A stretch of DNA of 64,000 nt from Immersiella caudata (lineage: Eukaryota > Ascomycota > Sordariomycetes > Sordariales > Lasiosphaeriaceae). Below the pieces are notes generated by a model. It was not told the DNA's origin. It ran no database searches and was given only the letters and a program-made list of their open reading frames with translations. Shown in pieces: positions 35,754 through 47,948 of this stretch (positions are counted from its first letter, which is position 1; each line of letters starts with the position of its first letter). The position numbers were made by a program, and so were the translations under genes. The stretch is from assembly GCA_030512335.1 (NCBI GenBank), contig JAULSU010000006.1, positions 3,038,001-3,102,000 of the forward strand. Reading direction: 5' to 3'.

Positions 35754-38700
35754 AATTTGCAGAAAAAGCATGCGTGGATGGAATGACTTGACGATCATGA
35801 CCGGGCGACCTGTTCGCGAGTCAGGCACGCCCGGCCACATTACACAAACACAACACACACACACACACCTTGTAATTCCATATATTCTTATTTTTCCTCT
35901 TGTGGTCGGACAAAGGGAATATCTGGGGTGTTTGGCATTTGGTCACTAACTGGGTTTTGACTTTGTTCATTTTGGGAGGGGGCGGGGTTTGGGGAAGGGC
36001 GTTCCTGATCACTTTTTTTTTTTTTTGTCTTGCTCTTACTGCGACTAAAGCATTGCACAGTGGGTTTTTTGTTACATCTTGTCTGTCCTTTTTATTATAT
36101 CGACTCTCATAGACTATTTGGATTTGACACCGATTTTAATAGCTTATTGGATATTTTATTGGTTTTCACCCTATCTGCCTGTCCCTCCCGTCTATCTCCT
36201 TTGAAGTGGTGTGATGGATGGGGTGACGGAGAGCTAAGAGGGTTTTCTGTACACCACAGCAAAAAAGATGTTACTTCTTTCATATCGTCTGTCACTCGCG
36301 TCGTTTGTGTTATTTTCTCGTTCAGATCATACACCATCACCATCATATCACACCACAACTGTTGGAATGATGACTGGCCTCCCTGGCTTTTTTGGTCTTT
36401 AATAAGTTGGTTGACGCGCAGTATGCAAGCAAGGCCGTGGGTCTCTAGTTTAAAGTTTCATAGACACAGATCAGAATCAGAATGAATCGAAACATGTTTT
36501 GTATTAGAAGTTGGTCCTCGGCCTTGCGAAGCTGGGTGGGCAGAGTTCAACGTTGACATTGCATTGCACATGGCTGTGAACGAGATGTGGTGAGTTAGCC
36601 GGAACTAGGGGTCGTAAAAGTGTTGGCTTGTGATGGGTCTGGGTCTGGGTCTGCCAGTGACACTTGTGCCAGTCTAGTTTGCGACGGAGTCTGTCACGAT
36701 CCGGCTTGCAGTCAAAGGTCACGGCTGGCATACATGCATGTTTACACGGGGTCTGCGTTCTTGTTTTTACTGCTGGAAGTTTGGGTGAAGTGTCATTGGA
36801 ACTTTTTTGGTAGGATTATCCGGGCCTACGGCGGCAGGCCCTCGAATACTCGGTGGGAATGCTTCATCAAGTTGAGTTGTAGCCTCCTGGCACTGCAGTG
36901 AACGCAGCGTGGGACGAAAGCCCGAGCGCAACTTTGCCAAAGGCGGGTCCGAGGGGAGAATCTTCAAAACTTGCCAAAGCCAGCGAACCTCAAAATCAAG
37001 GGGTGGGGGTGGGGTTGGGTTGGGTTATACTTCTCAAGAATCTAACCTTCAGGCGGAAGGAGCTGTTGTCGTCGACTCTTGCTCCTCGTCGAGAGTGTAA
37101 CTGCTTCTTGTCAGGCCCCGAGACGTGCCAGTGAGCAACCTCGTTGACAGCCGTGATTAGTGCAGTGGTGAGTCAAAGTCAGAGACTGGGACTCGACGTT
37201 GGCAGTTGCTACAGAGCGTTGTCTGACCTCGCAGAACGATCTCAGTAGAGTGACGGCGTGGCCCTTGGGCTCCTGCCGCTGCGCAGGGATGTAACTGCTT
37301 TTTTCTTTTCTTTTTTTTTTTGGTCTTCAAGTTCAAGTGTGTGAGTCGAACTGGAGCAGCAACCCAAGCTTGACGCGGCAGTGAAGGATGATCTTCTCAG
37401 GGCGTTACGTTGGCGAGACTTGACTGCCAGTGTGAGTGCCAGATTGTGGCAACTGCGACATCGCAGTTGCCCCGGTTCATTGCAAATTGCAGCGGCAGTA
37501 TCACTGGGCAGGAGAGTGAAGAAGGGACCAGCAATGACCACCTTGCCGGCAAGACTGTTTACCTCAACTTTGGTTTTCAAGTTGCTGCCAGACTCGGACA
37601 GGGAAGTTACACTCAATGCCATCACTGCGAGGTGTCACTTTGGGGGGGGGGGGGGTTGTAAATGCAAATCACAGGTAAGGTATCAACCTCGGGCTTGAGC
37701 AATAGGATACATCACAGGAAGGAACGAGGGTAACTGACACAAGGTTTTTTTTTGGGGAAGATTGGCGTGAGCCGCTTGTTTATTTTTAATTTTTTTTGCC
37801 TCGCGGAGGCTCTCCGCTCTCTTCGTCAACGAGAAGAGCAGGTCAAGAAAACAACGAGATGAGGTCAACTCAACTCAACATCGGGTCAAGACCAGACAAC
37901 TAATAAGCAAAACATTCTCTGCAGCTGGCAGTGTCGTGGCCACAAGCGTGGCACCATGTCGAGGGACTTGCCCCCCTGTGGTCGCAAGAGCATTGGCAGC
38001 AGTTCCACATGTTTGGTGTTGTTTACTTGCTTCGACGTTGGGAAGGGCTTGCTTTTTGCTTGCAATTCTAGGCACGTTGCGTCCCAATTTTGTTAAGTGG
38101 AAGTCAACTGTGGTCCAGTGGTGGTCAGTATGGAGAAGTGGAAATCTCCTCCTCTTCGGCGCTGCTCCAAGCTGTCTTTTATTACTCCCCATCTCCCGCA
38201 ACAACGGGCCCGCACGAGAGGCTATTCATTTCTACAGGTTCTCTCTCCTCTTTGTTTCCAACCTTTGTTTTCTGTTGACGAGTCATCTCTGTTCTTCCAG
38301 TTCATTCAGTCTCTCAAAGAAAGTTCCTGGCCGAGGACCCCCACGCGCCTCCGAGGCAGCACTCCGTTTCTTTGTTCTCCCTTCTTCTCCCAGCGTGGGA
38401 TGAAACGTTCAAAACGGGTTGCGCCTTTCGGTTCCAAACAAGTCTGGAAGCAACCCACGTTGTTTCCATTCAACGTACACAATGTACCTCTACTTTTTTT
38501 TGTTGTCTACTCCTGACGCGGGATCAATACCGCTCTCGGTTCTCGCAAAACGATGACCCGACCCGAGTCGCGGCTGTCAGACGCAGTCACGCCACGCCGT
38601 TCCTTGCAGATTGGAGCGAAGAGAGCATCTATCGTCAGATCGAGACCCTAACTAACATGGGAGTTCGCCGCGGAGCCGGCAGCTGCATACCCGATCGAGT

Positions 38701-41700
38701 CGCCGTAAGATAAGCGTTGACCCGCGTCTTTGCCACCCAAGGACTCTCTGCCCACGTTTATCTTATGGATGCATATTAACTCCCCATCATCGTTCGGTAG
38801 TCATGTCCATCGTCAAATCCGAACCGCCTGTAAGATTCTCACCACCGACGGGCCGAGAAGCAAGGTAGAAGCCGAGGATGGAGGGGGCGTGTGCTGAGTT
38901 GCTTAGACGCTATCCCCAACCATCACCCAACCGCCGATAGGACCAGGCCTGATGCAAATCCCACCTATGTAAGGTACTACCTAAGATATCCGGCAATAGC
39001 TAGGTAATATATCTACCCGCATCCCACCTGTTCTTCCGCTGCGTTATCCCCTATATTCTGGCGGTCTGACAGGCGTCCAGAGCCCGGCCTCATGCCCGTT
39101 CTGTTCCCTTCGGCCCGTAACCCCCACCCAAATCCGGGACATCGGACTCTCGCTCTTCGCGACAGAGCTTATCGAACGACAATGGAACTACCAACATGGT
39201 TTCACCTATATGTTGCTGGCCTTTAAGGTGGCAAGGCTGACGGGAACACGGCTGATAAAACGCGCAACAAACAGGCATGCCAAGCGAGCCGAGCCTCTTT
39301 CCCTCCCTCGAGCCGCCCAGCAACACAACACCTTTCTGTTCTTATCCCCAATCGTCATGATTATGTGATCAGATCTCCAAGCCCACACATACCATCATCA
39401 GGCTCGAGTCTTGCTCTGCGCTTCTCGTATTTCCTCAGGGGTTGAGAACACAGCATCACGCCCAGGGCCAGGACCAGCATCCAACGTACACAGGCGCCAA
39501 ACATGGAGCCCAGGCCAGAGCCTGCAAAGGGATGGCTATCTCCCGGCCAGGCAGGGCCCTGCCGTGCCCCGTAACACAAGACCAATTCATCACTCATCAC
39601 GAGGACTTGAGCCAGGCCTTTCCCGCATCAATGTCTTGTCTCAGCCAACTAATACCTAGCATCGAGATGAGCTGAGTTGAGCTGAGCTGTCTCCTTGGAA
39701 GTCTTGTCTAAACAAGGATATGGTAGTCGCCCTTGTGCTTTTCGGATGCCCGTCCCTGAATTCCCCTGTTCTTATATGCAGTCGAGGAATGGAGTAACAT
39801 GTGAGAGTGAGAAACAATCCGATCTCCCCCAGATCAACGCTGCACGATTCCCTCGGCGCATTCGCGCGATACAGTCATAGCTGTTCAAAGTCAATCGCCT
39901 GGTAAGCGAGAGCGAAGTGACAAAGGGGCGAATAAACAAACGAAAACAAACCGTAGCTCTGCCTGGAACTTCAATCTTCACATGCCTCCTGATTATCTTC
40001 TTCCCTTCTGCGTTAAGATGCGCGCTTGCCTATCGGCCGGCCCTCTCTTATCCTTTCGCATTGCGCACCCGTGACCAAGTAGCACTATCTTGCTGCTGCT
40101 GCTGCTGCTGCAGGCAAACCCTGCAACGCAACGCATCGCATCATCCATCGATGCCGCCCTCGTCACACAGTCGACTCCATCACGGCGACTGCATCTTCCT
40201 TCGCACTGCAAAACCCTCCTCGGCAGGGGCTAGAGCCGGAGCATCCGCTCTATAGTACCGCCACCGACGCCGTGGCAAGCAACAGCCCTTTGCCCGGCAG
40301 GGGCAAGAAGAAAAGAAAGAACACTGGAGAAGAAGAACGGAAAAGACTTCTCCGTCCCTTCCAGAACGTGCAACCCCACCAGAGACAAAGCCAGGATACT
40401 CCTGCGCAACAAGACAAGCACTTGCTCTCAGATGCAGAAACCCACATCCAAGAAAAGCAGCAAGAAAACGCAGCGACATCATGCCCAACTCAACCCACGC
40501 GCGGGAATTTTCCATCCTCTACGACGTTCCACGACGCCAGGCTACATTTCCTTGCGCAGCGCAACGCAGGCATGGAAGAGACGCATCTGATCCGAGGACT
40601 GTGAGCCCTGTCTTGCGAATCGCAGCTATCCGTTGTTTCACCACCTGCCTAAATAGACAGCGTCTGTCCCACGAAGCACCGGAAGCTAGAGCTAGAGCTA
40701 GAGCTCAATCCTCCTTGCCCGTTGTGTGTTCGGGTTTCCCAGATGAGTATGGTGAAATGGGGGACTGCCCGTAAAGTTGTGCTTGGAGTTTGTGAGTAGG
40801 GTCGGGTGCAAGAGTTTGTTGCCTCAAGCAAGCGCCGACGGAACCAAGGGCCATGAGCCACCATCGTGATCTTGATCTCGTACTTAGGTATGCCCGCCCT
40901 CATCAAACTGGCTTGGAGCACCCTGTCGGCCAGGTTGTCGGGAGACCGCATGATGTAACCTTTCCCTTCGGAGGAGGCGGGAACCTGTTGCACGACCTCG
41001 TGGCTTACTCGCCGGGCTGAGGCATAGAAACGTAGGCTTCTGCTGGCGTCCCGGGAATTTTCTGAACCTTGACGCTCCTACGATCTTGCGCAGTGCGTGC
41101 AATCATGTCTCTAGGATAGCTTCCTGAGAGGGCATGGACTGCAGGTGCTTGTATTGCACCCGTGGAACCTCACTTGAGGACTGCCCAATATGTTCAAATT
41201 GAAATACCTACTTTTCGAAGAAAGTGTCGTTGACAGGAGGGAATGGTGGAACCCATGAAAGACGCAAAGAACACATCTCCCAGAGGGCGAGGCTAACCAG
41301 TTAAGCGCCTCCCGAGCAGCTGCAGTGCAGGTTTCCCTGGAATGACAATCAGCTTTATCGAGGCGCCTTCCTGGGCTAGCTCTGTGATATGTCTGGGGCC
41401 AGAGTGTCGTAAAGTTTGCTAGCTCTCCTGCAGCCATCTTCTTCTTGGAGTAACAAGCGCTTGCTGACGTTTCCCCTTGTGCGGCTTTGAGCATTGCGAG
41501 TGGAGGTACGTCAGGCTGGCACATTCAGCGGCAACTTGTCAGTAGTAGAAACGGCGACGGCAAACATCTTGGGCCCCCTTGTATTGTGCTATCCGAGGTC
41601 TTCGGGGGCACAAGGCCCACTGCCGACTTCATTGATGGACTCACCCTGGAGGACCTGAGATAACGGCCCCAGGCCCAACATGGCACTATACCGGACAGGC

Positions 41701-44572
41701 ACAGGAGAATACTCGCCCCTAGCATCGGGTAGGACTTTTGTCCTCCTGCTGATTGCTGACGGATACGGGACCCAACGAGCGGGCCCATCCCGCCTGCGCT
41801 TTCAGAGTAAACATGATGCCTGATGCGAGGGTGATTGATGTCTGCGTTCTGCGTCAGAATGCACATTGATAAGCTGGCGATTCAAATCCTTCATGGTGGC
41901 TTCACCTGTAAAGAACCGCTTCGCGCAGCGGATAGGGCAAGACCTCTTTCCGGCATGATCGCGTGGCAAGTGAGGACAGGGGTCCCGGGGAGCCACGGGA
42001 ATGCATGAAAGCTAGTGTTGTCTTTGACCTTGCCGATGACCCGTAATGATCGAGGTCAAAAGCACGAATACGCGGTAAAGTCGATGAGTTGCGACGGGGA
42101 CTCCTGTATCTTCCATACGGCAGCCCTGCTTGTATGACCTGGCGGATCACGACATGAACGGGTCATGTCCATGGGCATGCGAGGTCTGCTTGGTGGAAGA
42201 GCCCTGGGGCACTGCACCATCCTTTCGGGTCCATGTTGTCAGAGATAGGAGACCCACGTGAGTTTCCGGTCTTTGGAAGAGCGGCAGTGTGTTGCAACCC
42301 GCGATCTGCAACCACATGCAAGCATCTGGTAACGGGGTTTGCCGTTTTGAGTCGGCGAAACATGCAAAACTGCGGCATCCCTGTACGCGGTGCATGGCGA
42401 TACAGCGGTGACAGACATCGAAGAGGTCGGCCGAAGATCGGGCGATGGCAGCCAGAGCTCGCCTCGTCTTTGTTTGGCAGAGGTCGTGTGGTCGTTCTCG
42501 TCAGAAGCATCGGCCCAGAGGGGTTCTTGTTGCTTTCTCGGATGTTGGGGCCACACCTTGAACGAACCACCAGAGGAGGACAGGGACCTCTCCGAGGGTG
42601 GCTGCTTCAGCCTAGCCCAACCCAGTCCAGAGCAGCAGCATCATCTGCAGGCGTCTTCAAGCGCCCGATGTCATCAGCCAGCCCCAGGTCAGCGGTGTGA
42701 GATGGGCGACATGGTGCCATCGGCGGCCGCAAGAGAGGCACGCCTAGCAAGTGAGCATGCCGACACGGTAGCCACTGGTCTTTGTTTGCTGCTTCTTGGC
42801 TCTTGCTCGTTGTCGAGCTCCCCAGGCCCTATTCGGCGATCATGATGTGGTGGCTGGGTGGCTTTGGAAGAAATTCGGGAACGAAAACGCCACGCGGCCT
42901 CTTGGTCAGAGCGAGTTGTGACGGGCGAGGTAATTGGAAATCACCAACTGTCATCTCACCGGAGTCAGCGGCCAGAGCTCCCTTGTTGTGTGGTCTGCTC
43001 AGCGTGTTGCCATCGGTTGCCAGGTTTCTCCAGCCGTATACTCGGCAGATGGCCAAATCCAAATGCACGTATTGGGAGCAGTATTTTGCCCTGCGTCTCT
43101 TGAGCAAATGCCACGTCAATCATCTGGAAATGGTCGTGGCGGGGGAATGATGTGCTCTGATCGTCGCCCCTCTAAAGAGGGCAAGGGCCCGAAGCTTTGG
43201 GTGATGGCATTCTCAAATGCACTGTCCGCTTTTGGGTGTCAATCATCGCTGGGATGGCGGGTAGCGGGGTCTTCCTGAGTTGGGGTTGGGCATCCAGGGG
43301 CTGAAAGGTGCCAACGCTGCGATTGGATGTCGCTGATTCCCCTGTATCTCGTTTCCCAACTCAGCGCCTGCGGGATTTCGAAATCCATCTTTCACTGGCG
43401 AACAGGCATCTGTTGCATTTTGCGCAATGCCGGGAGTCAGGCGCGCCCTGGTCCGATTCGGCTTGCCCTCTCTCTGTTCGGGTAGCGCGTAGCATGGGCT
43501 CTTTACCGCTGGTCTGGTCGGCGCTGTCGGGTGATGTCCCTGTGGCTCGCGGATCAACTGAAAGCAATATCAGGGTCTGTGTGCAGCCTTGCCTCAACGC
43601 CCAATCCAAACGCAATGCTCGGACGCTGTGCGGGTTTCTACGCCTGTCTAAGACTGCGGGCTCGCAACTTGGGCCGGTCTCCCAGTGCCACCGCGCAACT
43701 ATCCCAACCCTCTCTCATATCTGGAGGGAACTGTAGTGGGTTGGGCGATTTGGAATGCGCTGCATTTACAGGGGTCGTAACACTGCTGGGAGCTCCGTCA
43801 GCGGGATGTGGAGACGCTGGGACTGGTAGGCAGTCCCCCACTTGCGAGTTCTGGCGGTCTTGTCACTTTACAGCCTCCAGATAGACCGAGGCATTCGCGC
43901 ACTTTAGCGGCTCGATGGTTGCTCAGTTGAGGCCACTGCCAAAGATCGGGATGCACAATAGGATTCGATGGCCAACGCAGATGGCTCCTTTCCCACTCCT
44001 CGGTCAGGAAATTCCTGGATGGTTATCTGATGCAAATGAGCGGTTTATGCGGTTAACGACGTCTTGGCAATCCTGACCGTAATCAAGATAATGACAGTGG
44101 TGATTGGTGGGGCGCTGAGAATGTTGAAATTCTCCGAGGTCTCCTTGGAGCTTTGACGCACGATGGCACCCCAAAAAACGGCAAGGTGGTTCCCACAAGG
44201 TCTTCGTCTTCAGGCTGGAAGCTTTGTTGTTTCAACTGGGTAACATGGACTTTGCTGGCGCTCGGGAGGGTGCCAACCGGTCCACAGAGTACCTACCTCT
44301 GTGAGTAGCGCGATGCAGATTTCGTCATCCCCAGGCTCTTGATTTCCGTCACCATCACCACAGGGGCGAGCCGGATCAAGCAAACAACCACCAACCCACC
44401 ACCCACATATCCCAATGCGGACTGAGCATCCTGGGTTTGCTCAACCCCGATCAGCACGATGAAGCTGCTGTTCTCAAGGTAACATGGAGTTGTTATACGG
44501 CTCTCCTCTCTGATGAGCAGTGAGAACGACAGACTTGGCCGTGGACGGGAGCGCTCGAGCTGCCCATGCGCA

Positions 44573-44599
44573 TGGCTGGCTGGCTGGCTGGCTGGCTGG
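44573..44599. repeat. TGGC tetranucleotide repeat
   Basis: Six TGGC units plus a partial one; they create repeated Leu-Ala-Gly-Trp in translated frames but no real gene. Confidence 0.9.
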
Positions 44600-46547
44600 T
44601 TCGGAGTTCCCTCTGCTGAGCCGCGAGGCCATCCAGCGGCGGCTACTTCGCCAGCTATCGAAGCAGCCTCGTTTCTCGGCCGCGGGAGCTGGGAGGTTCT
44701 TCGTCCAACACATCGCTGGAATTGGCCGCGTCGGCCTTCGGTGTTACACGGCGGCCGCCTGGCTTGACTGGCTTCACCCAGTGCCAAACCCAATGACGGG
44801 TGGTCGTCACACTCAAGCTTCAGCTGTCGCTGTGCTCCAGCTATCTCTTCGTTCTGATCAAAAGTGCCTTTCAATTCTCAGGCCTTCATCTCAATGCTGG
44901 TTGGAGAACTCTGGGAGGCCCTGGGCCTGTGCTTGCTGCGGACCTTCGCCTGCAGGTGCTCTATTTGCAGGATGCAGGATACATGCATCGTATTTTAAGT
45001 GGCGACCCAGATGCAACTGTGGAGCAGAGTGTCTTTGTAGGCTTGGAGTGGGCATCGCAGCAGTGAGCTGACTGATGTCTCCATGATCTGTGATCAATGG
45101 ATCACCTAGCTTACCTCGGGCTTACCTGGGTACCAAAATCTTTGAGTTTCTGAGAGCGGGCAATCCAGGCCGGGTCTCCTCCCAGGTCACGATGAGGTTC
45201 CGCCCCCAGGGCCCCAGCCAACTGCCCCGCTTTCCGCCCCGCTAGCAAGCTACCTAGCTCCTCGAAGACTCACCTATCGCATATGCAGCGCTCAACACCC
45301 CGGGATGCTGGCAATGGCGTCACGCGTCTCTCACCAACGCACCTTGAAGAGATCGCCAAACACTTTCCCCTCGGATCCTTCATACACTACAGAACTAGCT
45401 CGAGCGTTGCGACGAATGGCCCTCGATGTAGTTGGGTCTCAAACACACTACCCGCCCGTTTAGCTTGGCCCTACATCCGGGTTGGGAGCAGCCAAGTACG
45501 AATGCGCCTGCCGCGTGGAAAGCTGGCAGCGCGGGCGGGGGCGCCATGGTGCGGCTCCCACCGTTCTCCGCTGCTGCTCGTCTTTCGCTCCGGAGAGCCA
45601 ACAGACTCTCCTCTAAGCAGTACACCTGCACATCGCCCACGAGCTCGTTTTCGGAAGGTTCGGTAAGCAGGAACACCCATTTGCATTCGATTCGTCAACC
45701 AGGGCAGACATGACATGGGCGGGGTCTGTTGGCAATGCTGCTGTGCCAGAGGGCAGGCGCAGATGGCGAAAGTCACCCACCCTCCTGCCCTGCCTCCCGC
45801 GTCCATGTCTCCCCACACAGCTCATCACTGAGCGATCAGTGCTCGCTCGCAGGGCAGCGCTCGATGCCTGTTGCCCACTGCCCACGGGCTGGCTAGGCCA
45901 GTCTCACACGCTCCGTCGACCAGGTGGGCCGTGTCTCTAAAATATCGCCCGGGTTTTAGCGTAGCGCGGCGTCTTTTAACCGGGCTTCCTGGTGCAAATT
46001 CCCTTTTAAGCATAGGTACGAGGTACCTGGGTTCCTCGCACATCACCCTGTCTGCCCTACCTTACTTTGTGACCTACCTTGCCCCTGCCCTACTTCTACC
46101 TCACGCCCACTACCTCCATCGCTGCTACCTCGACCCTCGCTCTCACCTCCACACTCTCCTCCTCCACTTCCGCTCCCACGCCTTAATTGTCACATCCCCT
46201 CCCCCGAAACGCTTCCTCCGCACCCAAGGCCAGCATCTCGCTCGCTCTCGCTGCCCTCGGGTCCAGGAAAGCTCAGCACTGGTTCATGGCGGTGACATAG
46301 TTGGCCACTGCCCTCGTCGTTTTCTGTCGTCTCTTTTCACGGCGACTCACCCGTTCGCTCCTCAAGCCTTTCGTTGCTGCTACTGCTGCTGCCATAAGAC
46401 GTAGTTTATCCTGCACACCTCTCGAACCGGCAAACGTTATATTGTAATACATCCCCACCCCTCCCGACTAATACAAGTTATATACGCCCCGCCGCCTGGC
46501 CATCCACCCTCCCGCGCCTCGTGGATCCCCGTCTTTTCTATATACAC

Positions 46548-46577
46548 ATGCCCACGATCGTTCTCGTCGTCATCTAG
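46548..46577 (+). promoter_or_regulatory. Short upstream ORF before the regulator gene
   Basis: A nine-codon ORF (ATG at 46548, TAG at 46575) lies 123 bp upstream of the regulator start, only a few bases after a TATATA element at 46539. It would be translated only if transcription starts further upstream (a second TATA-like element lies near 46468), so a regulatory role is uncertain. Confidence 0.25.
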
Positions 46578-46700
46578 ACCTGCTCACACCGCGATCTCGA
46601 GCCGTACCAGCGCAACAAAAGCCAGACACAGACCCAAATCCAGGCTCCGGGCTCAAGACTTCCCACCAATTCCACATCCCCAACCCGTCTGCCTTCCGAC

Positions 46701-47948
46701 ATGGCCTCCGCAAAGCCCCGCCAACAAAGGCTCCGCGCATCTTGCGACGGCTGCTTTCTTGCCAAGGTCAAATGTTCGAAGGCGCGTCCGATATGCTCCC
46801 GATGCCTTGCTTGCGGTATCGAGTGTCGCTACTCGCCCTCCAGCCGAGCCGGGAAACCCAAGTCAGACAGCAGCGCCAGCATGCAGAACTCGATGGTGGG
46901 AGACATGTCAGCCATGTCACCCGTGTCGGACGACAAAGGGATGGTCTTTCCCTCTCACCATACCGTCCCGGGGCTGTACAAGCTGGAGACTGGATGGCAT
47001 ACCCCGCCGACCAGCGTCGATGGGGGCATGAGCCGTAGCCACTCCATGTCAGGCTTGGCGATGATGGGGGTCGAGACAAGCCCCGCAGGTCAGGGTGACC
47101 CGACCATGGTCGGCGACATGTACTCGGCGGGCATGCCTTGGACACCGCCAAACGACATGACGGCGCACTTTGTCGAGTCTCCAGGAATCGCTCCTCATAT
47201 GGGACCAGGTCATGGCAGGTCTCAGTCGTATGATTTTGCCATGGCGAGTCCCATGGGCGCCTGGCCAGATCCGAACGCCCACGACATGTATGCCTACAGC
47301 CAGGCGCAACTTCCCACCCCCGGCAGCATTCCAACGAACTACTTTCCCAGTCCCACAGCCACACCACACCTTAGACCCAGCCCACGACACAAATCGGTAT
47401 CCGTCGCCTCCAACGGTTCTTCGGGGTCTTGCACATGCTTCACTGCATGTCTTCAGTCGCTTCAAGCTCTTCATAACGCTTCAGGCCCGTCGCCGCCGCC
47501 GTTCGATGTCGTTCTCTCGCTGAATCGGAAAGCGGTCGAGGGTTGCGCTTCGATGATGAGCTGCCCCAGGTGTATGAGCCGGTCAGGCACACACACCTCC
47601 GCGATGCTTCTCGCTACTGTCATCGGCAATATCACATCCTTTTACAAGAATGCGTCGCACACATACTTTGAGAATGGTGCCATGCAAAGCGCTGCTTCGC
47701 CCAGTGCCCTCGGAGTGAGCTTGGGCGCATACACGCTAATGGGCGAGGAGGGTCGATGGCTGGAAACGGAGATCCTGGCGCGCGAGCTCCGAAAACTTGA
47801 GGAGGTCTACGCTCAATTCAGGGAAGTCTGTGCCGATCTCTCTGAGGACCCGGAAGTGAGCAAGGCGATGATTGGGTACCTCGGTCACACGCTGGGTTCG
47901 ACAATGGAGGTCATTCACCACCGAAAAGGCGACATGACATACACATAG
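46701..47948 (+). CDS. AflR-like Zn2Cys6 transcription factor
   Basis: Nuclear DNA-binding regulator, 415 residues, single exon. The binuclear zinc cluster is at the N-terminus: C15-x2-C18-x6-C25-x6-C32-x2-C35-x6-C42, preceded by basic residues, with the RLRASCDGC...KVKCSK...C.RC arrangement typical of the AflR subgroup. The middle (about 60-230) is Met/Ser/Pro-rich and probably disordered. The C-terminal part carries the AflR regulatory-domain pattern: a Cys-containing helix (CTCFTACLQSLQALH), then DVVLSLNRKAVEG, a CPRC cluster and a helical stretch ending near GNITSFYKNAS. Such factors usually bind TCG-N5-CGA/G, and one excellent site lies upstream of the PKS. It is not the Cmr1 type (no C2H2 fingers), the more usual melanin regulator in this class. 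Control of the PKS is inferred from synteny, family and the site. The gene is 10.9 kb from the PKS. Confidence 0.9.
   Translation: MASAKPRQQRLRASCDGCFLAKVKCSKARPICSRCLACGIECRYSPSSRAGKPKSDSSASMQNSMVGDMSAMSPVSDDKGMVFPSHHTVPGLYKLETGWHTPPTSVDGGMSRSHSMSGLAMMGVETSPAGQGDPTMVGDMYSAGMPWTPPNDMTAHFVESPGIAPHMGPGHGRSQSYDFAMASPMGAWPDPNAHDMYAYSQAQLPTPGSIPTNYFPSPTATPHLRPSPRHKSVSVASNGSSGSCTCFTACLQSLQALHNASGPSPPPFDVVLSLNRKAVEGCASMMSCPRCMSRSGTHTSAMLLATVIGNITSFYKNASHTYFENGAMQSAASPSALGVSLGAYTLMGEEGRWLETEILARELRKLEEVYAQFREVCADLSEDPEVSKAMIGYLGHTLGSTMEVIHHRKGDMTYT

Larger units (their letters stand above)
35754..46700. other. 10.9-kb gene desert between PKS and regulator
   Basis: The first 400 bases are T-rich and hold the PKS 3' region, with a CA repeat near 35845-35867. 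After that I find no recognisable coding sequence on either strand. ORFs such as 42233-42700 plus, 42390-42845 plus and 44293-44874 minus look random. Simple repeats: a run of G at 37642-37655, TGC triplets near 40091-40111 and GCTAGA near 40685. The last 600 bases before 46701 are strongly C/T-rich with TATATA at 46539, fitting a long promoter and 5' leader for the regulator gene. None of the other melanin enzymes was found. Confidence 0.55.

Noticed and set aside
41875..41900. GATTCAAATCC resembling a pol III B box
   Set aside because: No pairing T stem and no cloverleaf around it.
46768..47367. 199-codon minus-strand ORF opposite the regulator
   Set aside because: Overlaps the clear zinc-cluster gene and has no domain.
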